Origin: Sipunculus nudus
Lineage: Eukaryota; Annelida; Sipuncula; Golfingiida; Sipunculidae
DNA: 64,000 nt
NCBI GenBank assembly: GCA_026874595.1
Contig: CM049313.1
Location: 51,263,659 to 51,327,658 of the forward strand
Reading direction: 5' to 3'
Shown: piece after piece, positions 54,301 through 59,014 of the stretch
Layout: each line of letters begins with the position of its first letter
Numbering within the stretch: position 1 is the stretch's first letter
Notes under the pieces: model-generated
The model's input: only the letters and a program-made list of their open reading frames with translations
What the model was told of the DNA's origin: nothing
Databases searched by the model: none
Made by a program: the position numbers and the translations under genes

Positions 54301-54314
54301 CACCAACACAGTAG
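7901..54314 (+). CDS. SRCR + multiple-EGF type I membrane receptor (whole gene, 18 coding exons)
   Basis: Joined exons: 7901-7954, 9499-9694, 14345-14484, 20299-20482, 29698-29828, 30419-30560, 32010-32141, 33100-33237, 33733-33864, 34349-34486, 35050-35187, 43231-43362, 44250-44387, 45480-45614, 46920-47057, 48336-48473, 53335-53572, 54269-54314. Phases match at every junction and give 829 residues. Layout: signal peptide 1-18, SRCR1 19-130, SRCR2 131-235, eleven EGF-like repeats 236-735, Cys-containing stalk with RFKR at 762-765, membrane span about 786-811, basic tail to 829. SRCR and MEGF-type repeats are known from scavenger and phagocytic receptors; ligand and function here are inference. 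The tail lacks NPxY, ITAM or YxxL motifs, unlike CED-1/Draper/MEGF10, so it is probably not an orthologue of those. Further EGF exons in the long introns cannot be excluded, because any phase 1-1 exon would fit silently. Confidence 0.85.
7955..9498 (+). other. Intron 1, with (AAT)n at 8321-8443
   Basis: GTAAGT...CAG. Contains a long (AAT)n tract with AAC variants, which makes the poly-Asn and poly-Leu frames seen there artefacts. Nothing else recognised. Confidence 0.7.
8321..8443. repeat. (AAT)n microsatellite
   Basis: About 35 units, interrupted by a few AAC. Confidence 0.9.
9499..9694 (+). CDS. Exon 2: divergent N-terminal half of SRCR domain 1
   Basis: Acceptor TTGCCAG and donor A|GTGAGT, phase 0 in and 1 out. 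Encodes residues 19-83. At first sight it is not SRCR-like, but the segment YEHVTWSYGC, with a second Cys 15 residues on, lines up with YRSGSWRYICDD...SC of exon 4. It has the same place, phase and number of cysteines as the N-half exon of SRCR2. The usual CDD and CRQ signatures are missing, so this half is degenerate. Confidence 0.85.
9811..9874. repeat. Perfect 24-bp inverted repeat (hairpin)
   Basis: Arms 9811-9834 and 9851-9874 are exact reverse complements around a 16-base loop; the left arm begins GTATAATCAAAATAAC. Next to a (TA)n tract at 9879-9938. Possibly a tiny MITE. Confidence 0.9.
9879..9938. repeat. (TA)n microsatellite
   Basis: TA repeats with occasional CA or TT, directly after the hairpin. 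Confidence 0.85.
10570..10660. repeat. Tandem duplication of about 45 bp
   Basis: AAACCGGAACTCCAAATGAC followed by a GAAGGAT block appears twice, with small differences; antisense reading gives the repeated SFGVPV peptide. Confidence 0.75.
11625..12290 (+). repeat. Dispersed repeat family A, copy 1
   Basis: Shares diverged blocks with 15100-15660 in opposite orientation: GACCGTTTATGAT, CACCAGATGG, CAGCACAGGGTCTCATCTGA, GTGTAAAGAGCGTAC. No coding capacity seen. The two copies flank exon 3. Confidence 0.7.
12445..12730 (+). repeat. Dispersed repeat family B, copy 1
   Basis: Shared blocks with 13140-13300, 18430-18700 and 39110-39410: GTAAACACAGCAAT, TGTAACCTAAGGTG, CCAGATGTC, ATATAAACAAAACGAACAGC, CTGTGTGCAGTGG. 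Order is kept in all. SINE-like in size; no A/B boxes or tail recognised. Confidence 0.6.
13140..13300 (+). repeat. Dispersed repeat family B, copy 2 (truncated)
   Basis: Matches the first half of the copy at 12445 (GTAAACACAGCAATATTGAC, ATGTAACCTTAGGTGG) and is lost shortly before the MITE at 13347. Confidence 0.55.
13347..14184. mobile_element. MITE with CAGTGGCGTCAATTTATCTTC-type ends (copy 2)
   Basis: The left end at 13347-13367 and the right end at 14164-14184 are inverted repeats with two mismatches in 21 bases. The interior includes G runs, a block shared with 270-536 and 27737-27820, and a long (TA)n at 14033-14100. No transposase. No clear target duplication seen. Confidence 0.7.
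14033..14100. repeat. (TA)n microsatellite
   Basis: TA repeats with AA breaks inside the MITE, about 245 bases before exon 3. Confidence 0.9.
14345..14484 (+). CDS. Exon 3: canonical C-terminal half of SRCR domain 1
   Basis: Follows a polypyrimidine tract ending TTTTTCAG; donor CAG|GTAATT; phase 1 in, 0 out. Encodes residues 84-130 with the typical core WLDNVQCGGSE, LANC, WGSHNC and a final LSC. With the two cysteines of exon 2 the domain has six, the group A number; group A domains are usually split over two exons, as here. Confidence 0.92.
14995..15100 (-). repeat. Possible tRNA-derived SINE fragment
   Basis: GATATTCGAACTCACGCC resembles a reverse-complemented B box (GAGTTCGAAT). The A box is not clear. 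It abuts family A copy 2. Confidence 0.35.
15100..15660 (-). repeat. Dispersed repeat family A, copy 2 (inverted)
   Basis: Reverse complement of blocks in 11625-12290, including GAGACCCTGTGCTGGAAGAC, CACCATCTGGTG and ATCATAAACGGTCAAAGC. The part at 15103-15180 also matches 19380-19465 inverted. Confidence 0.7.
15980..16690 (+). repeat. TCAAGGTCA satellite, forward arm (about 4 units of 170-180 bp)
   Basis: Units share TGGCAACATACATCATTTT, CTTATA and one or two TCAAGGTCA sites (for example 16077, 16096, 16247, 16466, 16609). The same unit is found inverted at 18040-19290. Confidence 0.8.
18040..19290 (-). repeat. TCAAGGTCA satellite, inverted arm (about 7 units)
   Basis: Reverse-complement units: ATGACCTTGACCTTG (twice), TTGACCTTGAAACTGCAG, TATAAGCTTTAAAATGATGT. 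Interrupted near 18400-18750 by dispersed family B. Confidence 0.8.
18430..18700 (+). repeat. Dispersed repeat family B, copy 3
   Basis: Shares TGTTGACAAAAG, ATAACCTTAAGTGGT, CCACCAGATGCCG, GCAAGCAGCCTGTGTGCGGT with the other copies; it interrupts the satellite arm. Confidence 0.6.
19380..19470 (+). repeat. Fragment shared with family A copy 2
   Basis: GGGCTTATATTGTAGAAACT, TATGGCAGGGCTTATAA and GAGTCCGATTAA match the reverse complement of 15103-15180. Confidence 0.55.
20299..20482 (+). CDS. Exon 4: canonical N-terminal half of SRCR domain 2
   Basis: Acceptor TTGAAAG, donor CAG|GTAACT, phase 0 in and 1 out. Encodes residues 131-191 with VYRSGSWRYICDD, NNAMTVSCRQM: the G-x-W, CDD and S/VCRQ signatures of an SRCR N-half. 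It has no long open frame around it and was found by signature and phase. Confidence 0.9.
20719..20852. repeat. (TA)n microsatellite, two blocks
   Basis: Two TA runs split by a CCCTATATA spacer. Confidence 0.9.
21934..22200. mobile_element. TATCTCGAAGC repeat block (left)
   Basis: Begins GGGCCCTGTATCTCGAAGC and repeats TATCTCGAAGCTTTCGTTAG two or three times in about 200 bases. The mirror-image end lies at 28985-29008 (GCTTCGAGATACTGGCCCC). Either two small elements or the two ends of a 7-kb one. Confidence 0.5.
22272..22376. repeat. (CT)n/(TA)n compound microsatellite
   Basis: A CT run of about 40 bases followed by about 15 TA units. Confidence 0.9.
22673..22707. repeat. Orphan 3' end of the AGCTCAGCTGAG repeat family
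   Basis: CACCTGAGCGTCATGGCCCA matches the 3' ends at 52386 and 56619. No partner 5' end is near, so it is probably a truncated copy. Confidence 0.5.
23694..23761. repeat. (TA)n microsatellite
   Basis: About 33 TA units without interruption. Confidence 0.9.
25184..25665. mobile_element. hAT-like MITE with 8-bp target duplication
   Basis: Ends CAGGGTTGG (25184-25192) and CCAACCCTG (25657-25665) are perfect inverted repeats. Flanks CTGTTCAT and TTGTTCAT match in 7 of 8 bases, fitting an 8-bp duplication as made by hAT transposases. The interior is built of AAATAC repeats on both flanks of a short unique core, with no coding capacity. Confidence 0.8.
27737..27820. mobile_element. Fragment of the CAGTGGCGTCA MITE family (copy 3)
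   Basis: TTCTCTGAAAGGGGGG, GATGATTACATTGA and TTGACGTCCCTGAATAT correspond to the interior and right end of the other copies. Confidence 0.45.
28860..29008. mobile_element. TATCTCGAAGC repeat block (right)
   Basis: Contains GAGAGCTTCGAGATACTCTA and ends GCTTCGAGATACTGGCCCC, the inverted counterpart of the block at 21934. Confidence 0.5.
29698..29828 (+). CDS. Exon 5: divergent C-terminal half of SRCR domain 2
   Basis: Acceptor AATTCAG at 29691-29697; donor TCG|GTACGT. Phase 1 in, 0 out. Encodes residues 192-235 with VWRRYNSGC, LTSC, LTC and LNC, which match exon 3 (FWLDNVQC, LANC, HNC, LSC) in position and phase but have lost the consensus. A nearby second AG (29704-29705) would bring a stop, so the upstream acceptor was chosen. 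The domain keeps six cysteines. Confidence 0.82.
29829..30418 (+). other. Intron 5
   Basis: GTACGT...GCAG, 590 bases. The exon 5 frame stays open into it, but the extension has no cysteine pattern and ends at a stop, so it is read as intron. Confidence 0.7.
30419..30560 (+). CDS. Exon 6: EGF-like repeat 1
   Basis: Acceptor CTTGCAG, donor ACAG|GTAGGA; phase 0 in, 1 out (142 nt, the only EGF exon not phase 1-1). Residues 236-282, eight cysteines, with CAPDRYGTNC, CGKC and CLAGYRGSRC. It bridges the phase-0 SRCR exons to the phase-1 EGF array. C5-C6 spacing is one residue shorter than in most repeats. Confidence 0.93.
31309..31458 (-). mobile_element. tRNA-derived SINE, copy 1
   Basis: On the minus strand TAGCGAAGCGGTTGGAACGC looks like an A box region and GTTCGAATCC (31348-31357) is a perfect B box. 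Shares about 150 bases with copy 2. Confidence 0.65.
31583..31733 (-). mobile_element. tRNA-derived SINE, copy 2
   Basis: Direct repeat of copy 1 at a distance of 274 bases, with a damaged B box (TTTGAATCC). Shared core: GTCGGTGGCGCACATGTCCG. Confidence 0.6.
32010..32141 (+). CDS. Exon 7: EGF-like repeat 2 (short subtype)
   Basis: Acceptor GAACAG, donor CAAG|GTCGGT. 132 nt, phase 1-1, residues 283-326. Motifs GTWGLNC, GTCNHVDGTC and CPLCEIGYSGEKC. Only two residues separate C6 and C7, against four in the 138-nt repeats; shared with repeats 4 and 7. Confidence 0.93.
32142..33099 (+). other. Intron 7
   Basis: Contains (AAT)n near 32308, a long (TA)n at 32647-32708 and (CA)n near 32945. No gene. 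Confidence 0.75.
32647..32708. repeat. (TA)n microsatellite
   Basis: About 30 TA units. Confidence 0.9.
33100..33237 (+). CDS. Exon 8: EGF-like repeat 3 (long subtype)
   Basis: Acceptor CATCCAG, donor ACAC|GTGAGT. 138 nt, phase 1-1, residues 327-372. Motifs CPAQTYGGNC, CGAC, GTCNPVDGTC and CQPGYIGSYC; eight cysteines. The N-C-S sequon after C2 is a possible glycosylation site. Confidence 0.93.
33238..33732 (+). other. Intron 8
   Basis: GTGAGT...ACAG; nothing recognised. Confidence 0.75.
33733..33864 (+). CDS. Exon 9: EGF-like repeat 4 (short subtype)
   Basis: Acceptor TTATACAG, donor GACG|GTCAGT. 132 nt, phase 1-1, residues 373-416. Motifs GTWDLNC, CGYC and CPFCEVGYTGYTC; C6-x2-C7 like repeats 2 and 7. 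N-C-T sequon present. Confidence 0.93.
33865..34348 (+). other. Intron 9
   Basis: GTCAGT...GCAG; nothing recognised. Confidence 0.75.
34349..34486 (+). CDS. Exon 10: EGF-like repeat 5 (long subtype)
   Basis: Acceptor ATTGCAG, donor ATAT|GTAAGT. 138 nt, phase 1-1, residues 417-462. Consensus example of the array: C-x8-C-x3-C-x2-C-x4-C-x6-C-x4-C-x8-C, with GTWGFNC, CGFC, CDPVDGHC and CQPGYVGLQC. Two sequons (NCS, NGT). Confidence 0.94.
34487..35049 (+). other. Intron 10
   Basis: GTAAGT...TTCAG; AT-rich, nothing recognised. Confidence 0.75.
35050..35187 (+). CDS. Exon 11: EGF-like repeat 6, source of the intron 11 minisatellite
   Basis: Acceptor TTTCAG, donor ACAG|GTAAGG. 138 nt, phase 1-1, residues 463-508. 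Motifs CPEGYWGENC, CGSC, GTCDARDGTC and CLAGWTGAQC. Its last 25 nt plus 17 nt of intron form the 42-bp unit that is then repeated downstream. Copies of the donor at 35230 (GC) and 35272 (GT) fall in the same phase and lie before the first in-frame stop (35274-35276), so longer forms (+14 or +28 residues) are possible in principle. Confidence 0.93.
35163..35596 (+). repeat. Exon-derived 42-bp minisatellite, left part (about 10 units)
   Basis: Each unit is 25 bases like the 3' end of exon 11 (GGCGCAGTGTCTCACAG) plus 17 bases like the start of intron 11 (GTAAGGCAGCTTCAGAA). Most units keep the CACAG|GTAAGG donor. The first unit is the real exon end. The array stops inside a unit where a LINE is inserted and resumes at 41274. 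Confidence 0.92.
35587..35596. repeat. LINE target-site duplication, left
   Basis: GGACAGGGGC, identical to 41274-41283; part of a minisatellite unit. Because the target is itself repetitive, one copy could be a coincidence, but it sits exactly at both ends of the inserted DNA. Confidence 0.8.
35597..36776 (-). pseudogene. LINE 5' part, inverted: endonuclease C-terminus and RT N-terminus
   Basis: Minus-strand pieces in order: VLIDLFRVRNPDARRYTWR and RRLDYIFVSS near 36770-36650 (endonuclease), KKKSTVRKLIINDKGEV near 36165 (linker), then KTPGNDG, ITLIEKPGKDNRQLTSWRPI and DEDQTPFIK near 35880-35600 (RT N-terminus). At least two frame changes or stops interrupt it. Confidence 0.8.
36777..38691 (+). 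pseudogene. LINE reverse transcriptase core and C-terminal domain
   Basis: Begins RRISDTTFQINDIIDFC just where the inverted part ends (FIK), then AVDFSSAFDSID, GTRQGDP and the catalytic LFADDT at 37161-37180. The frame breaks near 37230; later pieces include GGINMPDINAIL (near 37624), LYEPNGE and a zinc-knuckle-like CSYCKEETETIVHLFCDC (38419-38472). L1/Tx1-type features; inactive. Confidence 0.85.
38727..40535. mobile_element. Foldback element nested in the LINE 3' region
   Basis: Long inverted arms: 38727-39045 begins TACGGTGGCTGATTTAGGAC, and 40262-40535 ends with its complement (CTAAATCAGCCACCGTA). Next inward are CTCGAGATCTCGACATAG and then many 19-21-bp units GGAAGCAAAAAAAAATTTTA. TA on both sides may be the target duplication. 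The interior (about 1.2 kb) has no coding capacity but holds dispersed family B copy 4. Confidence 0.85.
39110..39410 (+). repeat. Dispersed repeat family B, copy 4
   Basis: Shares GTGTTAACATACAGATAAAA, ATGTAACCGAGTTATTG, AGCCAGATG and GTGGATATAGACAAAGAC with the other copies; the most diverged one. Confidence 0.45.
40690..40722. repeat. (TA)n microsatellite
   Basis: About 16 TA units in the LINE 3' region. Confidence 0.85.
41274..41797 (+). repeat. Exon-derived 42-bp minisatellite, right part (about 12 units)
   Basis: Continues the array of 35163-35596 after the LINE. Most units carry CACAG|GTAAGG; a few have GC or AG in place of GT. Two units are shortened (GCTTCGAAAC...GGGACGCAGC). The last units decay (GGTCATGTGGCTTCAGG). 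Confidence 0.92.
41859..42889. mobile_element. Inverted-repeat DNA element C, copy 1 (5' end degraded)
   Basis: Runs from AGTGTCATATCGGTTAATAG to CCGACATGACAAGCGGGCTT and then GACTG. Collinear with 59015-60164 over about 1.1 kb. The right end, read in reverse, begins CAGTCAAGCCC like the left end of copy 2. No transposase frame. Confidence 0.75.
43231..43362 (+). CDS. Exon 12: EGF-like repeat 7 (short subtype)
   Basis: Acceptor TTCTGCAG, donor ACTG|GTAAGT. 132 nt, phase 1-1, residues 509-552. Motifs CPDRSWGVNC, CGRC and CLECENGYTGESC. First exon after the 8-kb intron 11. N-C-T sequon present. Confidence 0.93.
43363..44249 (+). other. Intron 12
   Basis: GTAAGT...ACAG; contains a short direct duplication (AAAGCCAGGCAGG near 43624 and 43646). 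No gene. Confidence 0.7.
44250..44387 (+). CDS. Exon 13: EGF-like repeat 8 (long subtype)
   Basis: Acceptor AAAACAG, donor GATC|GTATGT. 138 nt, phase 1-1, residues 553-598. Motifs CPSGTWGRNC, CGWC, CNHVTGIC and CTAGYMGRKC. N-C-S sequon present. Confidence 0.93.
44388..45479 (+). other. Intron 13
   Basis: GTATGT...ACAG; nothing recognised. Confidence 0.7.
45480..45614 (+). CDS. Exon 14: EGF-like repeat 9
   Basis: Acceptor CTGACAG, donor ACAG|GTAAGA. 135 nt, phase 1-1, residues 599-643. Motifs CPTGRWGQEC, CGYC, NGTCSGGLC and CSPGYTGTLC. One residue is missing between C4 and C5, which explains the length. Confidence 0.93.
45615..46919 (+). other. Intron 14, with a 250-base compound microsatellite
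   Basis: GTAAGA...TTAG; holds (CT)n, (TA)n, (TAA)n and a second long (TA)n. The Asn- and Tyr-Ile-rich frames here are artefacts of the repeats. Confidence 0.75.
46166..46418. repeat. (CT)n/(TAA)n/(TA)n compound microsatellite
   Basis: CT run, about 15 TAA units, a short unique stretch, then about 40 TA units. Confidence 0.9.
46920..47057 (+). CDS. Exon 15: EGF-like repeat 10
   Basis: Acceptor TTTTTAG, donor CAAA|GTAAGA. 138 nt, phase 1-1, residues 644-689. Motifs CPEGTYGDNC, CGPC, CDVTNGNC and CQIGFSGPQC. N-C-T sequon present. Confidence 0.93.
47058..48335 (+). other. Intron 15
   Basis: GTAAGA...CAAG; ends with the (CTAT)n/(CT)n/(TA)n tract directly before exon 16. GAGAGCCACC is duplicated near 47145. 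No gene. Confidence 0.7.
48209..48305. repeat. (CTAT)n/(CT)n/(TA)n microsatellite
   Basis: Ends 30 bases before exon 16 and overlaps the region where branch point and pyrimidine tract would lie. Confidence 0.9.
48336..48473 (+). CDS. Exon 16: EGF-like repeat 11 (last)
   Basis: Acceptor TTTTCAAG, preceded by a (CT)n/(TA)n microsatellite; donor ATAC|GTGAGT. 138 nt, phase 1-1, residues 690-735. Motifs CPPNTWGLKC, CGRC, CRATDGKC and CEDGYAGDRC. It lacks the N-C-S/T sequon found in most repeats. Confidence 0.93.
48474..53334 (+). other. Intron 16
   Basis: GTGAGT...CACAG. Most of it is the 2.6-kb dispersed element at 49794-52415. No additional EGF exon recognised by its CGxC and GYxGxxC signatures. 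Confidence 0.65.
49794..52415 (+). mobile_element. AGCTCAGCTGA...CAGCTGAGCGTC repeat family, copy 1
   Basis: Begins TAGCTCAGCTGACTATAAG, followed by a (GTCC/GTCCGT)n tract (TCCGTCGTCCGTCCGTC). Ends CAGCTGAGCGTCGTGACCCA near 52386. Inside, a block of about 683 bases (from TCGGCATAATG at 49918) is repeated once at about 50601. No protein signature. A copy with the same ends lies at 54791-56650. Confidence 0.65.
53335..53572 (+). CDS. Exon 17: stalk with furin-type site and membrane span
   Basis: Acceptor TTTCCACAG, donor TT|GTGAGT. 238 nt, phase 1 in and 2 out, residues 736-814. A Cys cluster (742, 747, 750, 755) precedes RFKR-SAD (codons 53412-53423), an R-x-K/R-R furin-type consensus. A sequon (NIT, 772-774), Cys781 and a hydrophobic stretch from W786 to about Y811, rich in Ala and Gly (AGLSAGSIGG), follow; the span then ends at Lys813. 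If cut at RFKR the ectodomain would be released unless a disulfide holds it. Confidence 0.92.
53573..54268 (+). other. Intron 17
   Basis: GTGAGT...TTCAG, 696 bases; nothing recognised. Confidence 0.75.
54269..54314 (+). CDS. Exon 18: short basic cytoplasmic tail and stop
   Basis: Acceptor ATTTTTCAG; phase 2 completes Phe815, then KGKGKVAGTPPPTQ and TAG at 54312-54314. Lys-rich, with no Tyr, so no tyrosine-based signalling or endocytic motif. Splicing here avoids the stop that directly follows the exon 17 donor in the unspliced frame. Confidence 0.85.
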
Positions 54315-54357
54315 CCAATCACTGATCGTTTCCCCATCATGTGACTGTTATGGGGAA

Positions 54358-54363
54358 AATAAA
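54358..54363 (+). terminator. Poly(A) signal of the receptor gene
   Basis: AATAAA 43 bases after the TAG stop. The implied 3' UTR is very short. It is the first canonical signal after the stop. Confidence 0.75.
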
Positions 54364-54790
54364 CATATTGAATAGGTAGCTGACATGACAATTTCGATCC
54401 CAAGGAGTAGTTTTGCGACAAACTTGCATTGATGAAGGGACAAAAGAAAAAAGAGGAGGATACAATTTCGATTTTACTTAATATTACCGAACAGTTATAT
54501 GATTTGCTGTGGTATATTGGCTGTTTTATAATCTTTCTCTCACTTTATGGGAAAATATTTAATAGTTGTGATTGTTTAGCACCCAAGTTTTTTGGTGGTA
54601 TTTCAGAGGTGATATGTTATATATTCACTTTAAGCGCAAATATTAGGACATAGACATTGGAAGGGCATTTAACGATCATATACTATTACACTCTGCTATT
54701 ATACAGTGTTTAAGTGTGTCTCTTATATCTTATATGTGATATTTGAATCAGTATTAATCTTTATAATATAGAAATTTCTCATAACATTTT

Positions 54791-56650
54791 TAGCTCAGCT
54801 GAGCTATAGCGATCACCCTTTGTCCGTCGTCTGTCCGGCCGTCTGGCCGTCCGTTAAAAGGGCACAAATCGTAACCGCTGGACCTGGAATCTTCTCACTT
54901 GACATCCAGAGAGGTCCATAAAAAATCTCCTTGGAAACCTGAAAATAGGTCTCTGTTACTCATATCCTTCGAGCCATGGGGCTCTAAAGTATCCCCCAGA
55001 ATAATGCAAAATTTGATACAAAAGCTCAAGTATCTGAATAACTACTGCATTGATCACCATGATTCTTTGCATGAATATTGATCATGGTATGTTCCATCAT
55101 TTCCTGCAGACTGGTGGCGCCACCTGTATTTTTTCCAATTTGTACGAATTTTTTTTCTCTTTTTTTCAGACCTGCAATGAAACTTTCATCTGTTAACAGG
55201 GCACAAATCGTAACCACTGGACCTAGATTCTTCAAACTTAATATCCAGGGAGGTCCATAAACAATCTCCTTGAAAACCTGAAATTAGGTCTCTGTTACTC
55301 ATATCCTTCGAGCCATGGGGCTCTAAAGTATCCCCCAGAATAATGCAAAATTTGATACAAAAGCTCAAGTATCTGAATAACTACTGCATTGATCACCATG
55401 ATTCTTTGCATGAATATTGATCATGGTATGTTCCATCATTTCCTGCAGACTGGTGGCGCCACCTGTATTTTTTCCAATTTGTACGAATTTTTTTTCTCTT
55501 TTTTTCAGACCTGCAATGAAACTTTCATCTGTTAACAGGGCACAAATCGTAACCACTGGACCTAGATTCTTCAAACTTAATATCCAGGGAGGTCCATAAA
55601 CAATCTCCTTGAAAACCTGAAATTAGGTCTCTGTTACCCATATCCTTCGAGCTATGGGGCTCCGAAGTACCCCCCAGAATAATGCAAAATTTGATACAAA
55701 AGCTCAAGTATCTGAATAACTACTGCATTGATCACCATGATTCTTTGCTTGAATATTGATCATGGGATGTTCCATCACTTCCTGTAGACTGGTGGCGCCA
55801 CCTGTATTTTTTCCAATTTGTACGAATTTTTTTCTCGATTTTCAGAACTGCAATGAAACTGTCATCTGTTAACAGGGCACAAATCGTAACCACTTGACCT
55901 GGATTCTTCAAACTTAATATCCAGAGAGGTCCATGTAAAATCTCCTTGAAAACCTGAAATTAGGTCTCTGTTACCAATATCTTTTAAGTTATGGGGCTCC
56001 GAAGTACCCCCCCCCCCCCCAGAATAATGCAAAATTTGATACAAAAGCTCAAGTATCTGAATAACTACTGCGATGATCACCATGATTCTTTGCATGAATA
56101 TTGATCATGGAATGTTCCATCAGTTCCTGCAAGCTGGTGGCACCACCTGTATTTTTCCAATTTTTACGAATTTTTTTCTTTATTTTTGAGTTTTTCAAAG
56201 AAGCTGTCATCTGTTTACAGGTCACACAACGTAACCGCTGGACGTGAATTCTTCTAACTTTACATCAAGGGAGGTCACTGAAAATTCTCTGTGAAAAAGA
56301 TGAAAATAAGTCTCTCTTACCCATATCCTTAGTAGTAAGTACCCCTCAGAATAATTAAAAAATTGATACAAAAGCTCCAGTATCTGAATAACTAATGCAT
56401 TGATCACCGAGATTCTTTGCAGGCATATTGATCATGGAGTGTTTCATCAGTTCCTGCAGACTGGTGGCGCCACCTATATTTTTTTTTAAAATTTGTACGC
56501 ATTTTTTTCTCTGACCAAAAGCCCGCTGAAACCCATTTCTTAGGACAAAATTCATGATTTAATATAATTGTTTGCACTCTGGCATCATTTTGCTCATTGT
56601 TCAACATTCTTTGAATTCAGCTGAGCGTCATGGCCCATGGGCCACTAATT
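54791..56650 (+). mobile_element. AGCTCAGCTGA...CAGCTGAGCGTC repeat family, copy 2
   Basis: Begins TAGCTCAGCTGAGCTATAGC with TCCGTCGTCTGTCCGGCC; ends CAGCTGAGCGTCATGGCCCA at 56619. Its interior is a tandem array of 339-bp units, unlike copy 1, so the ends are shared but the interiors differ. Confidence 0.7.
54860..56560 (+). repeat. 339-bp tandem array, about 5 units
   Basis: GGGCACAAATCGTAACC starts units at 54860, 55199, 55538 and 55875, and a diverged form lies near 56217. Spacings are 339, 339 and 337. Large parts of units 1 and 2 are identical, so they duplicated recently; units 4 and 5 are more diverged. Confidence 0.9.
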
Positions 56651-56710
56651 ATAATAATTATTTTCTATGGACCTTTTATCATGATCATGCCTAGACTGAA
56701 AATATAACAG

Positions 56711-56713
<3 letters not shown>

Positions 56714-56758
<45 letters not shown>
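56714..56758. repeat. (TA)n microsatellite
   Basis: About 22 TA units. Confidence 0.9.
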
Positions 56759-56759
<1 letters not shown>

Positions 56760-57498
56760 CCTCAGTTCATGTTAATATCTGTGGTTCCAGAGTAAAAATT
56801 CACTATTTTATTGACGCAAAATATCTAAAGTATTTGAAGATTTCACTTGTTACATGTTAAATTTTGGTTCAAGCGCATATGTATCCAGTTATGTAATAAA
56901 TTATATGCTCATTTCAATACTATGCTGTATTATACTTAAATGCAATGATGACGCTTTGACAATGCGAGTGACGAATATATACATATGTGGTTAATATGCG
57001 TTTATGCGTATAAAAGCGTGCAGTTTATATTCTCTTTGGGTGGTTCGATTAATGCGTTGGGTATGTAGCAACATTTTGCAGTGGAGAATTTCTCCGGTAC
57101 TATATGCTTGTGTAGTTTTAAATCGCAAAAGCGAGCGGACGAAATGTACCGCATAGGTATAGCATTTAATTCAGTTGGAGATTCCTAGGCCCGGGCCCAA
57201 CATTATGGTAACATTTGTTGGGTGATTGTACTAGACAAATGGTCAAAACCTAAGGATTTCTTTTACATTCTATGATGTAAATAAGTTGAAATAAATCTGT
57301 AGACCCATATTAATATACACGATATTGTTCTTTCGAGGGCACACGTAATAAGTGACGTCTTTATATCTTGATTATATTTAAAGAGATGACTACTACGTAA
57401 GAACTGGAACAAACTGTACATATATAACACGATAAAACGATTATTTATAATTCATCCCGGTGTAGCAGTTTTATATTAACCTTGATCCAGATAACCGG

Positions 57499-57561
57499 GG
57501 GGGGGGGGGGGGGGGTACTTGAATACTTAAGGAAATCAGTTTTACCCTCCCCCCCCCCCCA
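57499..57561. repeat. Poly(G) and poly(C) tracts facing each other
   Basis: A run of about 18 or more G, then about 35 bases on a run of C. Could form a G-rich hairpin or be an assembly-prone spot. Confidence 0.8.
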
Positions 57562-59014
57562 ATATTTGAAATCGATTTTTGGAAAAGTAACTTAAGATCA
57601 ATCTCAGACGACCCCTACGGTTCTAGATTTTCCACTCGAAACATTTGTTTCTTAATGTTTATTTCTTTACAATTCTTTTAATTTCAATCTTAAGGAATTT
57701 CTCAAATTAGGTTGAATCTATGTAGCCTATATAAAATTTTAAAAATATAAGTATAACCTTGAGACAATTTTACTTTTTTCATATATTGGTTACAGCTTTT
57801 AAATGTCGTAGCTTTCCTGTATTTCAAATAATATATCATTTGTTTCAAAAATAAGAATTTATCATTAAGTTGAATCAGGGAGGGGGGTCTGAACAGTGCA
57901 TGGGTAGTATCAAATGAGAGTCAGACTACCACCGGGGGAAGTCTGAAATCCGTTACAAATTACCTTGGGTTAACCAGTTATGGGGGGTGGGGGGGTATTC
58001 CATCTTAGTAAACTTAATTAACCACGTGAAATGTCCGATCTTTTCCAAGTCCCAGATAAGGCCTAATAAGGCCAATTAGTTTTTTTCTCTGTATCATCAT
58101 GTGTATGAGAGACAAGACTGGTTTTTGTACAATGGTATTTTTATATTGATTTGTATGTTCCTGCTTCGTTGAGTCACTATACATACCTGGATAAATTTTG
58201 GCCTGGGTAATTAACCTACTGCGATCAGCAAATTATCGTTAACGCAGTTAATTCCCCAATTTTTCTTGCCCTTCAATTTATGTCATTTTTTATACGGTTG
58301 TTTGTATTCATCAATATGTTTTCGATCTTAGTCTAACCTAGATCGTTAACAAGCGTTAAAAAAAGTACACACACGTGTCATCCATAAGTTTGACATGCAC
58401 ATGTCAGTGTCACCTTGTTTATAGACCTACCTTGTTTTGTGCGTACAGTGTCCCCCACATCTGTTTTCTCGACGTTGAGTATATGCTGTCTCTCCTTTAC
58501 TTGGTAAATAGGTGCAATCTATTCATTACAACATCTTTCACGGTAGCCTTTATCAGAATAAAATTCTGTTTACAGAAGGGTCTTGTACTATCTGGAGAAA
58601 TCACAATAAAATACAATGTCCAATAGGTCCATTAAACTAAAATTACATCATACAATCACAGGATATTACGCAAAAACGCAGTGACGTTAGCACAGGTTAA
58701 GTTGAGGTACAAATATATAGTAGAGTCACGAATTTTTTTGCAGGTAGTTAAAAAAGAGTTTGAAAAAAAAAAATTCTGAAATGAAGACTTCGGTTACATA
58801 TATGAGCGCCGTCATCGCTCTAGATATAAGAAAAAAAACTATGCCATAGTATCCGCAGACAATTAATCCCCCCCCCCCCCCTTATACTGACATTTGGCAA
58901 GCGCCAATACGGTGAATCACTCTTGAGAAAAGGGGAATAAATTACACTATAAAAATGGTAAGGTAGGTGGCGCCACCTGTCTGGTTGACGAGAAAACTCT
59001 GCAAGATGGATGTA

